Shown one piece after another: positions 7,182 to 15,349 of a stretch of 46,134 nt of DNA. Each line of letters starts with the position of its first letter. The first letter of the stretch is position 1. The stretch lies in the NCBI RefSeq assembly GCF_015354575.1, contig NZ_JACAFQ010000041.1, positions 1 through 46,134 on the forward strand. Reading direction: 5' to 3'. Origin of the DNA: Pseudomonas sp. UFMG81. Lineage in GTDB: Bacteria > Pseudomonadota > Gammaproteobacteria > Pseudomonadales > Pseudomonadaceae. The position numbers and the translations under genes are program-made. A model generated the notes under the pieces. The model did no database searches. It was not told the DNA's origin and saw nothing but the letters and a program-made list of their open reading frames with translations.

Positions 7182-8768
7182 TCAGCCGCGCATGATCTCA
7201 GGGGCCGCGTCTTGCGGCAACTGCGGGCTGCCGGGGCGCGCGGCCAGGGCCAGTAGCAGTTCGTCCGCCGGCATCGGCCGGGCGAATAGGTAACCCTGCT
7301 GGAAGTCCACGCCATGGCGCTCCAGGTAATCGCGTTGCACGGGTGTCTCCACGCCCTCGGCCACGAGCCCCAGCTCGAGCTTGGCCGACAGCTCGATGAT
7401 GGTGTCCAGGATGTGCTGCGACAGGGCATCGCCACCGATCATGGCGACGAAGCTCTGGTCGATCTTGAGGTAGTCGACCTTGAACTGATGCAGGTAATTA
7501 AGGGAGGACTGGCCGGTGCCGAAGTCATCGAGGGCGATCATCACCCCCATTTCATGCAGTTTCTCGAACAGTTCCAGGGTGACGGGCGTGGGTTCGATCA
7601 GCTTGCGCTCAGTCAACTCGAGGGTCAGTACCACGCGCCCGGGAGCGAAGTGCTGGAGGAAGGTCCGGCAGTCGTCGAGCAGGCCCAGGTCGTGGCAATG
7701 ATCGGCGGTGATGTTGATGCCGATATGAAAGCCGTCCTCCAGCAACGCCGCATGGGGCGCGAGGGCCTGGGCGGTGTCGAGCATCAAGGCGCGGGTCATG
7801 GCGACGATCTGCCCGCTGTGCTCGGCGTAGGGGATGAACAGGTCCGGACGCACCAGCCCTTCACGGGGGTGTCGCCAGCGCATCAGCACTTCCACACCGG
7901 CCCAATGGTAGTCGCCCTTGCGCACCACCGGTTGGAAGTAGGGCAGGAACTCGCCGGCCTCCAGCGCGCGCTGCAACTCGGCGCGTGGCGAGGTGGCACG
8001 GCGGATCTGCCAGCGGCAGGCGCCGCCCGCCACCACGCCAAGCACCAGCAGCAGGCTGAACAGGGCAGGGTAGCGTGAGCGCATCAGCTGCGCCTGTTTG
8101 TTCGGGCCATAGCCCCCATGCACGCTGAACGGATAGCGGGTCGAGGAGAACGTCACCGCAGCACTGGCGGCAATGGGCGGTGGCCCTTCACGCACCACGC
8201 CGTCGCTGCCCATCCAGTGCCTGCCCACCTGCACCTGCAGCGCGCTGTCCGCGCCGATCAGGCGCAAGGCGGTCAGCAGGTGGCTGCCGTCCACCGTGCT
8301 GATCGCCCCACGCGTGCCCTGGCTGATGCGATAGATCAGCAATGGATGGCCAGGAGTGACCGAGTTGCCGTTCATCAGCCATAGTTGGCCATCGGTGTAG
8401 TCGTGCGGGTCCACCGGCTCGTTGAAGTCGCCGAACAGCGAGGTGCAATACAGGGTGTCGCGATCGAACAGGCTGGTGGAGCGTACGAACGCATTGCGTG
8501 TGGTCTCGACCCGCAAGGCCAGCTGAACCTGGTCGCAGGGCTCTCCGGCCTTGGGCAGCAAGGTGCGCGCTGCACTGGAGAGGTTGTCGAGGATCATGTC
8601 GATATGCCCAACCACTTCACGTGCCGTGGCCTGGCTGCTGGCTTGCAGTTCGCGCTCGGTCTGCCAGCGCATCACCGCCAGCCCGCAGACCAATGGCAGC
8701 ACGCCGACGAACCAGGGCAGCAAGGTGCGCCAACTCCAGCGGGCAGGGCGTTTGGTGGTCAGCGGCAT
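7182..8768 (-). CDS. cyclic-di-GMP phosphodiesterase with CSS periplasmic sensor and EAL domain
   Basis: A 528-residue membrane protein. A first membrane helix (about 14-34) is followed by a periplasmic CSS-motif domain with conserved cysteines at about 78 (EPCDQ) and 108 (YCTSLFG), a second helix (about 235-252) and a C-terminal EAL domain (about 265-510). The signature reads EVLMRWRHP rather than EAL. Other catalytic elements are present: ELTER, DDFGTGQSS, YLKIDQSF, VAEGVET and the QGYLFARPMP end. The enzyme should therefore hydrolyse c-di-GMP to pGpG, controlled by periplasmic disulfide state as in the E. coli Pdc proteins. The ATG at 8768 is chosen; a TTG at 8810 is an alternative. It stands alone, 33 bp from the rarD start. 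Confidence 0.9.
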   Translation of the reverse strand: MPLTTKRPARWSWRTLLPWFVGVLPLVCGLAVMRWQTERELQASSQATAREVVGHIDMILDNLSSAARTLLPKAGEPCDQVQLALRVETTRNAFVRSTSLFDRDTLYCTSLFGDFNEPVDPHDYTDGQLWLMNGNSVTPGHPLLIYRISQGTRGAISTVDGSHLLTALRLIGADSALQVQVGRHWMGSDGVVREGPPPIAASAAVTFSSTRYPFSVHGGYGPNKQAQLMRSRYPALFSLLLVLGVVAGGACRWQIRRATSPRAELQRALEAGEFLPYFQPVVRKGDYHWAGVEVLMRWRHPREGLVRPDLFIPYAEHSGQIVAMTRALMLDTAQALAPHAALLEDGFHIGINITADHCHDLGLLDDCRTFLQHFAPGRVVLTLELTERKLIEPTPVTLELFEKLHEMGVMIALDDFGTGQSSLNYLHQFKVDYLKIDQSFVAMIGGDALSQHILDTIIELSAKLELGLVAEGVETPVQRDYLERHGVDFQQGYLFARPMPADELLLALAARPGSPQLPQDAAPEIMRG

Positions 8769-8847
8769 GCGCGGTTGGACCTGGTGGCGGACGAGGCGTG
8801 TCGAGGGCAAGGATAGCCGCTTGTCGGCGCCGGTCGCGAACTAAAGC

Positions 8848-8876
8848 GCGACAAAGCAATTTACGCACTGTAGAAT
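8848..8876 (+). promoter_or_regulatory. probable sigma-70 promoter of hppD with overlapping dyad
   Basis: The -10 candidate is TAGAAT (8871-8876), preceded by a 17-bp spacer and GCGACA (8848-8853, four of six -35 bases). An inverted repeat GTCGCG/CGCGAC (8833-8838 and 8847-8852) overlaps the -35 and could bind a regulator. Transcription would begin near 8883, giving a leader of about 200 nt. Confidence 0.45.
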
Positions 8877-9083
8877 CGCGTTACGAATACAACAATAAGG
8901 TTCTCCGCCAACCGGAGGATCAAGCCCGCCGAGAATGGGTCCATATGACAAACCCTGGGTTCAAGCTGATCATTGGTGACTATCTGGCCCGCAGCGTGCG
9001 CGGGATCCCGTGTTCGCCCCCTCTTTCGTCCGCCATCGCAAGCCAGTAACCAACCGTTTTTTGCTGCAGATGAGGACATGAAC
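8877..9083 (+). other. long 5' leader of hppD, with short candidate ORFs
   Basis: This is the main part of the 315-bp gap between the EAL gene start and hppD. It contains GGAGG at 8914, a 14-codon frame (MGPYDKPWVQADHW, 8935-8979) and an overlapping 34-codon frame from ATG 8945 to TAA 9049. A small hairpin is formed by CCCGC/GCGGG near 8989-9005. No rho-independent terminator with a T-run is visible. Neither short frame has a well-spaced ribosome-binding site. Whether the leader regulates hppD is unknown. Confidence 0.35.
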
Positions 9084-10160
9084 ATGACAGACATCTTTGA
9101 AAACCCGATGGGCCTGGAAGGCTTTGAATTCATCGAGCTCGCATCGCCTGCTCCAGGCGTGCTGGAGCCGGTATTCCAGATACTCGGTTTCACCAAGGTG
9201 GCCACGCACCGCTCGAAGGACGTGCACCTGTATCGCCAGGGCGGCATCAACCTGATCCTCAACAACGAACCCAAGAGCATCGCCTCGTACTTCGCCGCCG
9301 AGCATGGCCCTTCGGTGTGCGGCATGGCTTTCCGCGTTCGTAACGCCCATGAAGCCTATGCGCGCGCCCTGGAACTGGGTGCCCAGCCGGTGGAAATCGA
9401 GACCGGGCCGATGGAGCTGCGCCTGCCGGCGATCAAGGGTATCGGTGGCGCGCCGCTGTACCTGATCGACCGTTATGAAGAAGGCAGCTCGATCTACGAC
9501 ATCGACTTCAAGTTCATCGAGGGCGTGGACCGCAATCCGGTGGGTGCCGGCCTCAAGATCATCGACCACCTTACCCACAACGTGTATCGCGGGCGCATGG
9601 CCTACTGGGCCGGCTTCTACGAGAAGCTGTTCAACTTCCGCGAGATCCGTTACTTCGACATCAAGGGTGAGTACACCGGCCTGACCTCCAAGGCCATGAC
9701 CGCGCCTGACGGCATGATCCGCATCCCGCTGAACGAGGAGTCGTCCAAGGGCGCGGGGCAGATCGAAGAGTTCCTGATGCAGTTCAACGGTGAAGGCATC
9801 CAGCACGTGGCCTTCCTCACCGACGACCTGCTCAAGACCTGGGACGCGCTCAAGGGCTTGGGCATGCGCTTCATGACCCCGCCGCCGCAAACCTACTACG
9901 AAATGCTCGAGGAGCGCCTGCCGGGTCACGGTGAGCCAGTCGACCAGTTGCAGGCCCGTGGCATCCTGCTCGACGGCGCCTCGGAGTCGAATGACAAGCG
10001 CCTGCTGCTGCAGATCTTCTCCGAAACCCTGCTGGGCCCGGTGTTCTTCGAGTTCATCCAGCGCAAGGGTGACGATGGCTTTGGCGAAGGCAATTTCAAG
10101 GCCCTGTTCGAGTCGATCGAGCGTGACCAGGTGCGTCGTGGCGTGTTGAACGCCGAATAA
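9084..10160 (+). CDS. hppD: 4-hydroxyphenylpyruvate dioxygenase
   Basis: A 358-residue non-haem Fe(II) enzyme that converts 4-hydroxyphenylpyruvate and O2 to homogentisate and CO2 in tyrosine/phenylalanine breakdown. It has the usual two vicinal-oxygen-chelate halves. Iron ligands are His162 (IIDHLTHNV), His241 (GIQHVAFLT) and Glu323 (VFFEFIQRKG), and the C-terminal region is complete. Length equals that of the well-known Pseudomonas enzyme. The ATG at 9084 (MTDIFENPMGLEG) is preferred because GAGG lies 8 nt upstream; an ATG two codons earlier is possible. The gene is monocistronic here: the remaining homogentisate-pathway genes are not in the window. A 48-bp palindrome follows. Regulation by a TyrR/PhhR-type activator is known for the group but I see no clear box. 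Confidence 0.97.
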   Translation: MTDIFENPMGLEGFEFIELASPAPGVLEPVFQILGFTKVATHRSKDVHLYRQGGINLILNNEPKSIASYFAAEHGPSVCGMAFRVRNAHEAYARALELGAQPVEIETGPMELRLPAIKGIGGAPLYLIDRYEEGSSIYDIDFKFIEGVDRNPVGAGLKIIDHLTHNVYRGRMAYWAGFYEKLFNFREIRYFDIKGEYTGLTSKAMTAPDGMIRIPLNEESSKGAGQIEEFLMQFNGEGIQHVAFLTDDLLKTWDALKGLGMRFMTPPPQTYYEMLEERLPGHGEPVDQLQARGILLDGASESNDKRLLLQIFSETLLGPVFFEFIQRKGDDGFGEGNFKALFESIERDQVRRGVLNAE

Positions 10161-10177
10161 TTCGGCGCTTGAGGTCA

Positions 10178-10225
10178 ATCGCGGGGCAAGCCCGCTCCCA
10201 CGTGGGAGCGGGCTTGCCCCGCGAT
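10178..10225. terminator. perfect 48-bp palindrome, probable bidirectional terminator / fused REP pair
   Basis: Positions 10178-10201 (ATCGCGGGGCAAGCCCGCTC followed by CCAC) are the exact reverse complement of 10202-10225. There is no loop spacer. It lies 17 bp after hppD and 16 bp before the end of the convergent DJ-1 gene. The half-site resembles another P. putida REP family (GCGGGCTTGCCCCGCGA). No T-run follows. Confidence 0.7.
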
Positions 10226-10241
10226 GCTTTGTGCGACGAGA

Positions 10242-10931
10242 TTATTTGCTGCTGTTCAGATAACGGAGCACCGCTTCGGCCACCGCGGTGGTGGACGCCG
10301 GGTTTTGCCCGGTGATCAGCCCCTGGTTCTCGACCACGAAGGTTTCCCACGGATCATTTGCCTTGCTGTATTCGCCACCGCGAGCCACCAGTTCGTTCTC
10401 GGTGAGAAACGGCACCACGTTGTCCAGCTCCGCCAGCTTCTCTTCGGTATTGGAAAAACCGGTCACCTTGCGCCCCTTGAGCAGCAGGCTGTTGTCGCTG
10501 AGCTTGATATTGAGTAGCCCCACAACGCCATGGCAGACCGCCGCCACCGCGCCGCCACGCTCATGGATGCGCCGGGCCAGGTCTTGCAGGGGCTGGTTGT
10601 CGGGGAAGTCCCACATTACGCCATGGCCGCCGGTGTAGTAGATCGCGTCATACTGTTCGGCCTTGACCTGTCCCGGGCTGAGGGTGGTACCGAGGCGGTT
10701 CATGAACGCCTTGTCGTTGTACCAGCTCCAGTCCAGCTCTGGCGCCATCTGCAGGCTATGCGGGTCGATCGGTACATAGCCACCCGCCGGGCTGACATAG
10801 TCGACGCTGAAACCGGCCTGCTGCACCTTGTCGACGAAGTGCACGGCTTCACCTAGCCACAAGCCTGTGGCCCGCTTCATGCTTGGGTACTTGGCAGTAT
10901 TGGTCAGCACGACCAGGATCTTCTTGTTCAT
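10242..10931 (-). CDS. DJ-1/PfpI (Hsp31-like) family protein
   Basis: A 229-residue protein with the class I glutamine amidotransferase-like fold. The nucleophile elbow AAVCHG places Cys133 next to His134, and Glu28 (GLWLGE) is the third active-site residue. YYTGGHGVMWDF is typical of the Hsp31/glyoxalase III branch, so a role in removing methylglyoxal or in protein/nucleotide deglycation is likely by family. The ATG at 10931 starts MNKKILVVLTNT; upstream in-frame codons are not family-like. It is convergent with hppD and divergent from the hybrid kinase gene. The exact substrate is uncertain. Confidence 0.88.
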   Translation of the reverse strand: MNKKILVVLTNTAKYPSMKRATGLWLGEAVHFVDKVQQAGFSVDYVSPAGGYVPIDPHSLQMAPELDWSWYNDKAFMNRLGTTLSPGQVKAEQYDAIYYTGGHGVMWDFPDNQPLQDLARRIHERGGAVAAVCHGVVGLLNIKLSDNSLLLKGRKVTGFSNTEEKLAELDNVVPFLTENELVARGGEYSKANDPWETFVVENQGLITGQNPASTTAVAEAVLRYLNSSK

Positions 10932-11055
10932 GTGTGCATGCCCGTCCAATCCAGAAGGGAAAAACCACCTCAGCATAGCCGTCAGTGGCGCTTGTGCCAT
11001 GCCCGGCCGACGTTGTGCTAGTCTGCCGGGACCAATGTGCCGTAAGGGTTAAACC

Positions 11056-13086
11056 ATGGAGCAGGGCACTTCGCCTGCGGACATCCAGGTGGTCCACCTG
11101 GCGCCGCGTGCGCCCGCAAGGTCAGGCAAGGAGATCATGGGCCACGACTGGGGTGCCACGCCGCTCGGGCCGTTGTCGCATTGGCCTGCGTCGTTGCGCA
11201 TCGCCGCCGATATGTTGCTGTTGTCACCGTTTCCCAGCGCGCTTGTCTGGGGCGCGGAGTTGACCGTGATCCATAACGAAGCCTATCGCCTGCAACTGGG
11301 AGGGCACCTGGATGCCCAGGGGCAGCGCTTCGACCTGCTCTGGGAGCAGGCTTGGGAAAGCATGGGCAGTGCTGTGTTCCAGACCCTGGAGGGGCAAGGC
11401 TTCCTGAGCGAGGAGGCCCGCTTACCGATCGGTCGCGAGGGTGGCAGCGCGTGGTTCACCTGTTGTTATTCGCCGATCCGCGACGATCAAGGCAAGGTGG
11501 CGGGCTTCCTGCATACCTTGATCGAGACCACTGCGAGTGTGGAGCGAACGCGCGAGTGGCGCGAACTGGCGCTGTCGTTCGAGGCCCAGCTGGGCGCCTA
11601 TCTTGCAGACAGCGAACATACCTGGCAGTTGTCCCCGGACGTCATGCTGATGCTCGACGCCGACCTGCGCGTGCGCATGGCCAATCCGGCCTGGTACCGG
11701 TTGCTGGGGTGGCCCGACCTGCAAGTGCCGTCCTTACCCGAACTGCTGCACCCCGCCGACCGTACTGAAGCCCAGCTGGCGCTCATGGCGCTGCAGCAGG
11801 GGGGCGATCCCGCACCTTTCGAGGCACGCATGCGTCACTGCGACGGCCATTACCGCTGGTTGCGCTGGCAAGGCGTGCGGGGCCAGGCGCTGCCGATGAT
11901 GATCGGCCGTGACATCACTGAAGAACGTCACACCGTGCAGCGTCTCGCCGAAGCTGCAGTGCGCGACAGCCAGCGCATGGAGGCGGTGGCCAAAGTGGCG
12001 GGCAGCCTGGCTCACGAGATGAACAACGTGCTGTCCGGCGTGGGCAGCAGCCTGGAACTGCTGGAACGGCGCATCGCCCAAGGTCGCCTGGAGCGGCTGG
12101 ACAGTTATGTGAGCATGGCCCGTGAGTGTGCCCAGCGCGCCATCGGCCTGACCCTCAACCTGATGGCATTTGCCCGAAACCAGCCATTATTGCCGAACCC
12201 GCTCGACATCAACCGGCTGATTCGCGATACGCAACCTTTGCTGGAACAGACCCTGGGCGGTGAAATGCGCGTGGACTGGCAATTGGACATGGCCCCCTGG
12301 CCCGTCCAGCTTGACCCGGACCAGGTGCGCAATGCATTGCTGCACCTGTGCGCCAACGCCCGCGATGCTTGTCTGGGGCGTGGCAACCTGTCGGTTCGCA
12401 CCAGCAACGAGCGTATTGCCGTCTCCACCGATGTGCTGCCGGCCGGTGACTATGTGATGCTGCAGCTCGCCGATGATGGCCATGGCATGGCGCCGGACGA
12501 TGTTGCACATGCTTTCGACCCTTTCTTCACCACCAAACCCCTGGGGCAGGGCGCAGGATTGGGCCTGCCGATGGTACATGGGTTCGTGCGCCAGTCTGGC
12601 GGGCAGGCATGGATAGAATCGACGCAGGGGAAGGGGACGCAGGTCGTGCTGATGTTCCCTCGTTTCGCCGGTAGCCTGCCGCAGCCTCTGGAACCTTCTG
12701 CGGCGACATTGCAGGGCCGTGGTGAGCGGCTGTTGCTGATCGATGACGAGCTCAATCTGCGCGGCTTGATCAAAGAGATCCTTACCGAGCGCGGCTACGA
12801 GGTGTGCGATGTCACTGATGCCAATGCCGCCTTGGGGCAGTTCCGCCATGCAGGTCCCTTTGACCTGGTGATTACTGACATCGGCCTGCCGGGTGGTTTC
12901 AGTGGGCGTCAGGTGGCCAAGGCCATGCGCATGATCGAACCCGGGCAGAAAGTGTTGTTCATCACCGGCTTTACCGATGCCCCGGTGGAGCAGCAACTGC
13001 TCGACGAGCCGGGTACCGCACTGCTGCTCAAGCCGTTCTCGCTGGAGGCCCTGGTCGTTCAGGTCGGGCAGATGCTCAACGGCTGA
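11056..13086 (+). CDS. PAS-containing hybrid histidine kinase with C-terminal receiver
   Basis: A 676-residue protein with no membrane helix. Residues about 25-150 are a PAS-like domain of the type beginning ATPLGPLSHWPASLR. A second PAS/PAC follows at about 185-290 (ending MMIGRDITEE). HisKA has its phospho-His in GSLAHEMNNVLSG at about 320. HATPase_c motifs are NARDA, DDGHGM and GAGLGLPMV. A receiver domain occupies about 555-675, with the phospho-Asp in ITDIGLPGG and the conserved Lys in LLLKPFS. The kinase should pass phosphate to its own receiver, but no output domain or partner regulator lies nearby. The ATG at 11056 follows TAAGGGTTAAACC. Divergent from the DJ-1-like gene. Signal unknown. 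Confidence 0.93.
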   Translation: MEQGTSPADIQVVHLAPRAPARSGKEIMGHDWGATPLGPLSHWPASLRIAADMLLLSPFPSALVWGAELTVIHNEAYRLQLGGHLDAQGQRFDLLWEQAWESMGSAVFQTLEGQGFLSEEARLPIGREGGSAWFTCCYSPIRDDQGKVAGFLHTLIETTASVERTREWRELALSFEAQLGAYLADSEHTWQLSPDVMLMLDADLRVRMANPAWYRLLGWPDLQVPSLPELLHPADRTEAQLALMALQQGGDPAPFEARMRHCDGHYRWLRWQGVRGQALPMMIGRDITEERHTVQRLAEAAVRDSQRMEAVAKVAGSLAHEMNNVLSGVGSSLELLERRIAQGRLERLDSYVSMARECAQRAIGLTLNLMAFARNQPLLPNPLDINRLIRDTQPLLEQTLGGEMRVDWQLDMAPWPVQLDPDQVRNALLHLCANARDACLGRGNLSVRTSNERIAVSTDVLPAGDYVMLQLADDGHGMAPDDVAHAFDPFFTTKPLGQGAGLGLPMVHGFVRQSGGQAWIESTQGKGTQVVLMFPRFAGSLPQPLEPSAATLQGRGERLLLIDDELNLRGLIKEILTERGYEVCDVTDANAALGQFRHAGPFDLVITDIGLPGGFSGRQVAKAMRMIEPGQKVLFITGFTDAPVEQQLLDEPGTALLLKPFSLEALVVQVGQMLNG

Positions 13087-13095
13087 GGGGATGGG

Positions 13096-14151
13096 TCACA
13101 ACCCTTGCTGCAGCAGGGGATCGTCCGGGTTCTGGCGCTCCAGCTCGGCCAGCAGCACCTGGACGTTTTGCAGTTGCCCGGTTTCCTTCCAGTACTCGAT
13201 CAGCATTACCCGCGCCCGTCGATTGGCAGGCTGGCGGCTGAGCAGTGTCTGCAATTGCTGCGCCGCCGCCTGCACCTGCTCCAGCTGGTGCAGGGTGATG
13301 GCCAGGGTGTAGCGGTAGTCGCTGTTGTCAGGCGCAAGCTCTACGGCGCGCGACAACGCCAGCAGGGCGTATTCGGTCTGTTCGTGACGGTTCAACCACA
13401 AGCCCAGTTCATATTGCAGGAACGCCGAGTCAGGGCGCAGCGCCAGGGCCTTGGCCAAGACCTGACGGGAGGCATCGTGCTGGCCTTGGCGTTCCAGCAG
13501 CCTTACCTGGGTGGCAAGGGCTTCCAGGCTCTCGGGTTCCAGCTTCAGGCTGCGCTGGAGTGCGGTACCGGCGGCCGCGTAGGCTTCTTCATGCATGTAC
13601 AGGCGGGCCAGGTGAACTTGCGCGCTTGCATCGTCCGGTTTTTGCTCCAGGGCTTGCTGATACTGTTCGAGGGCCACCTGCAGCGGACCGAAGTACAGAC
13701 CGATGGCATCTGGATTCAAGCCGAGCAGGGCATCCACCGCGGCGAATCGCACGCTTTGCTCGTCATCATCGAGCAAGGGCCCGAGCACCAGGCTGCGCTG
13801 ACTGGCGGGCAATAGACGACGGATGCTGGCGATAGCCGCACGGCGCACCAGCGGGTCGCCCTTTTCGAGATCAAGCCTGGCCAGTTTCAGTGCCTGGGGA
13901 GAGGGGTAGTTGGGTAGTTCGGCATACAAGGCAGCACGGCGGACCGGCGCCAAATCGTCACGCTGCAATTGCTGATAGAGCACCCGAGCGGCGCCCGGCT
14001 GGCCTTCGTGTGCCTGGCGCAGGGCCTTGGCATAGCTGTGTGGTGGCAGGCTAGGCGGGGCGGGTTGCGGATCGCGCCACAGGTAGCCGAGCACGCCTGG
14101 CACCAGGATCAACAGCAACAGGGCGATCAGCAGCAACTGGCGTCTTGGCAT
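13096..14151 (-). CDS. membrane-anchored TPR/HEAT-like repeat protein
   Basis: A 351-residue protein with an N-terminal signal anchor (about 5-23, LLLIALLLLILVPGVLGYLW). The rest is predicted periplasmic. Residues about 45-145 are helical HEAT-like repeats (LVRRAAIASIRRLL, QSVRFAAVDALLG). Residues about 160-340 are four to five tetratricopeptide repeats (ALEQYQQALEQKPDDASAQV, LARLYMHEEAYAAAGTALQR, YALLALSRAVELAPDNSDYR). Such proteins are protein-interaction scaffolds; no catalytic motif is visible. The ATG at 14151 is chosen because the hydrophobic anchor follows directly; a start 19 codons upstream is possible. It is divergent from the HisN-type gene and its stop lies 9 bp from the kinase stop. 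Function unknown. Confidence 0.85.
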   Translation of the reverse strand: MPRRQLLLIALLLLILVPGVLGYLWRDPQPAPPSLPPHSYAKALRQAHEGQPGAARVLYQQLQRDDLAPVRRAALYAELPNYPSPQALKLARLDLEKGDPLVRRAAIASIRRLLPASQRSLVLGPLLDDDEQSVRFAAVDALLGLNPDAIGLYFGPLQVALEQYQQALEQKPDDASAQVHLARLYMHEEAYAAAGTALQRSLKLEPESLEALATQVRLLERQGQHDASRQVLAKALALRPDSAFLQYELGLWLNRHEQTEYALLALSRAVELAPDNSDYRYTLAITLHQLEQVQAAAQQLQTLLSRQPANRRARVMLIEYWKETGQLQNVQVLLAELERQNPDDPLLQQGL

Positions 14152-14286
14152 CGGCGGGTCCGGGACGGGAGAAGGGCAGAGCTTGGGACAGCCGCGTGGC
14201 AATTGCAACGGCCTTGGGCGCTTGGCATCGGTATGGCGCGCAGTGGGTTATGATGCGGCCCCTTCCCAAGCAATGAGGCCTGCCCC

Positions 14287-15078
14287 ATGTCCCTGAGCGT
14301 TGCACAGACTGGCGAATTTCGCGCCTTCGCCGAACAGCTGGCAGATGCTGCCGCCGAGGCGATCCAGCCGCACTTTCGCGCGAACCTCGCCGTCGAGGAC
14401 AAGGGTGGGCGCCTGTATGACCCTGTGACCGTCGCCGACAAGGCCGCCGAAGACGCCATGCGTGTACTGATTCAGGCGCGTTATCCCGAGCATGGCATTC
14501 TCGGCGAGGAACATGGCGCGGCCGCAGGCAGCAGCCCGCTGACCTGGGTGCTCGACCCGATCGACGGCACCCGCGCCTTCATCACGGGTTTGCCGCTATG
14601 GGGCACGTTGATCGCCCTCAACGATGGCACTCGCCCGGTCATCGGCGTGATGAACCAGCCGTTCACCGGTGAACGCTTCGTCGGCACGCCCGAAGGCGCC
14701 TGGCGCAGCGGCACGCCGTTGAAGACCCGGGCCTGTGCTGACCTGGCCTCGGCCACCCTGATGTGCACCACGCCGGATATGTTCGACACCCCCGAGCGCA
14801 AGGCGGCGTTCCAGCAGGTGGCGGGCCAGGCTCGCTTGATGCGCTACGGTGGCGACTGCTACGCCTACTGCATGCTCGCCTCGGGCTTCGTCGACGTGAT
14901 CGTCGAGGCCAGCCTGCAGCCTTACGACGTGCAGGCGCTGATGCCGATCATCGAAGGGGCTGGCGGGGTGATCACGGCGTGGGATGGTAGCTCGGCGCAG
15001 CATGGTGGTTGCGTGGTGGCCTGCGGCGACCCAGCGCTGCATGCGCAGGTGGTGCAGATGCTGCGTCACGCCATGTAA
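14287..15078 (+). CDS. hisN: inositol-monophosphatase-family phosphatase, probably histidinol-phosphatase
   Basis: A 263-residue Mg2+-dependent phosphatase. The family metal-binding motifs are present: GEEHG (metal Glu), WVLDPIDGTRAF (Asp/Asp/Thr) and the later YDVQALMPIIEGAGG (Asp). The DPIDGTRAF form, with Arg-Ala-Phe, is characteristic of the HisN branch that hydrolyses L-histidinol phosphate, rather than of SuhB or CysQ. Start ATG 14287 follows GAGGCCTGCCCC. It is divergent from the TPR gene, and a REP pair lies downstream. No other histidine genes are in view, as is usual for this enzyme in pseudomonads. The family is certain, the substrate probable. Confidence 0.85.
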   Translation: MSLSVAQTGEFRAFAEQLADAAAEAIQPHFRANLAVEDKGGRLYDPVTVADKAAEDAMRVLIQARYPEHGILGEEHGAAAGSSPLTWVLDPIDGTRAFITGLPLWGTLIALNDGTRPVIGVMNQPFTGERFVGTPEGAWRSGTPLKTRACADLASATLMCTTPDMFDTPERKAAFQQVAGQARLMRYGGDCYAYCMLASGFVDVIVEASLQPYDVQALMPIIEGAGGVITAWDGSSAQHGGCVVACGDPALHAQVVQMLRHAM

Positions 15079-15138
15079 GCCCTGGGCCTGCGGTTTGTCG
15101 CGCAGGCAAGGCCGCTCCAGGATTTATGCGAGCCCATT

Positions 15139-15226
15139 CTGTAGGAGCGGCCCCGGCGATCTGGAGCGTACTCGAGATCCTGGGGGCGCTGCGCACCCCT
15201 TTCGCGAAACAAGGCCGCTCCTACAG
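15139..15226. repeat. REP pair, shortened form
   Basis: The left arm CTGTAGGAGCGGCC is truncated and diverged (CCGGCGATCTGG follows). The right arm is full: CCCTTTCGCGAAACAAGGCC followed by GCTCCTACAG. The total is 88 bp against 117 bp for the other head-to-head pairs. A further partial arm lies at about 15093-15120. It separates hisN from the lipoprotein gene. Confidence 0.8.
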
Positions 15227-15349
15227 GGATCGCGCCAGGTCTTTAAATCGTGAGCAGGCCTGAACATCGCACTTTTTCGCGATTGCGCGCTCTATGCTTG
15301 GCCAGGCCACGCCGATCCCCGGCATGGCCGCTGACCCGCACCGGTGCCG

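Noticed and set aside
8945..9049. 34-codon frame in the hppD leader as a gene
   Set aside because: No well-spaced ribosome-binding site and no recognisable feature; kept only as part of the leader description.
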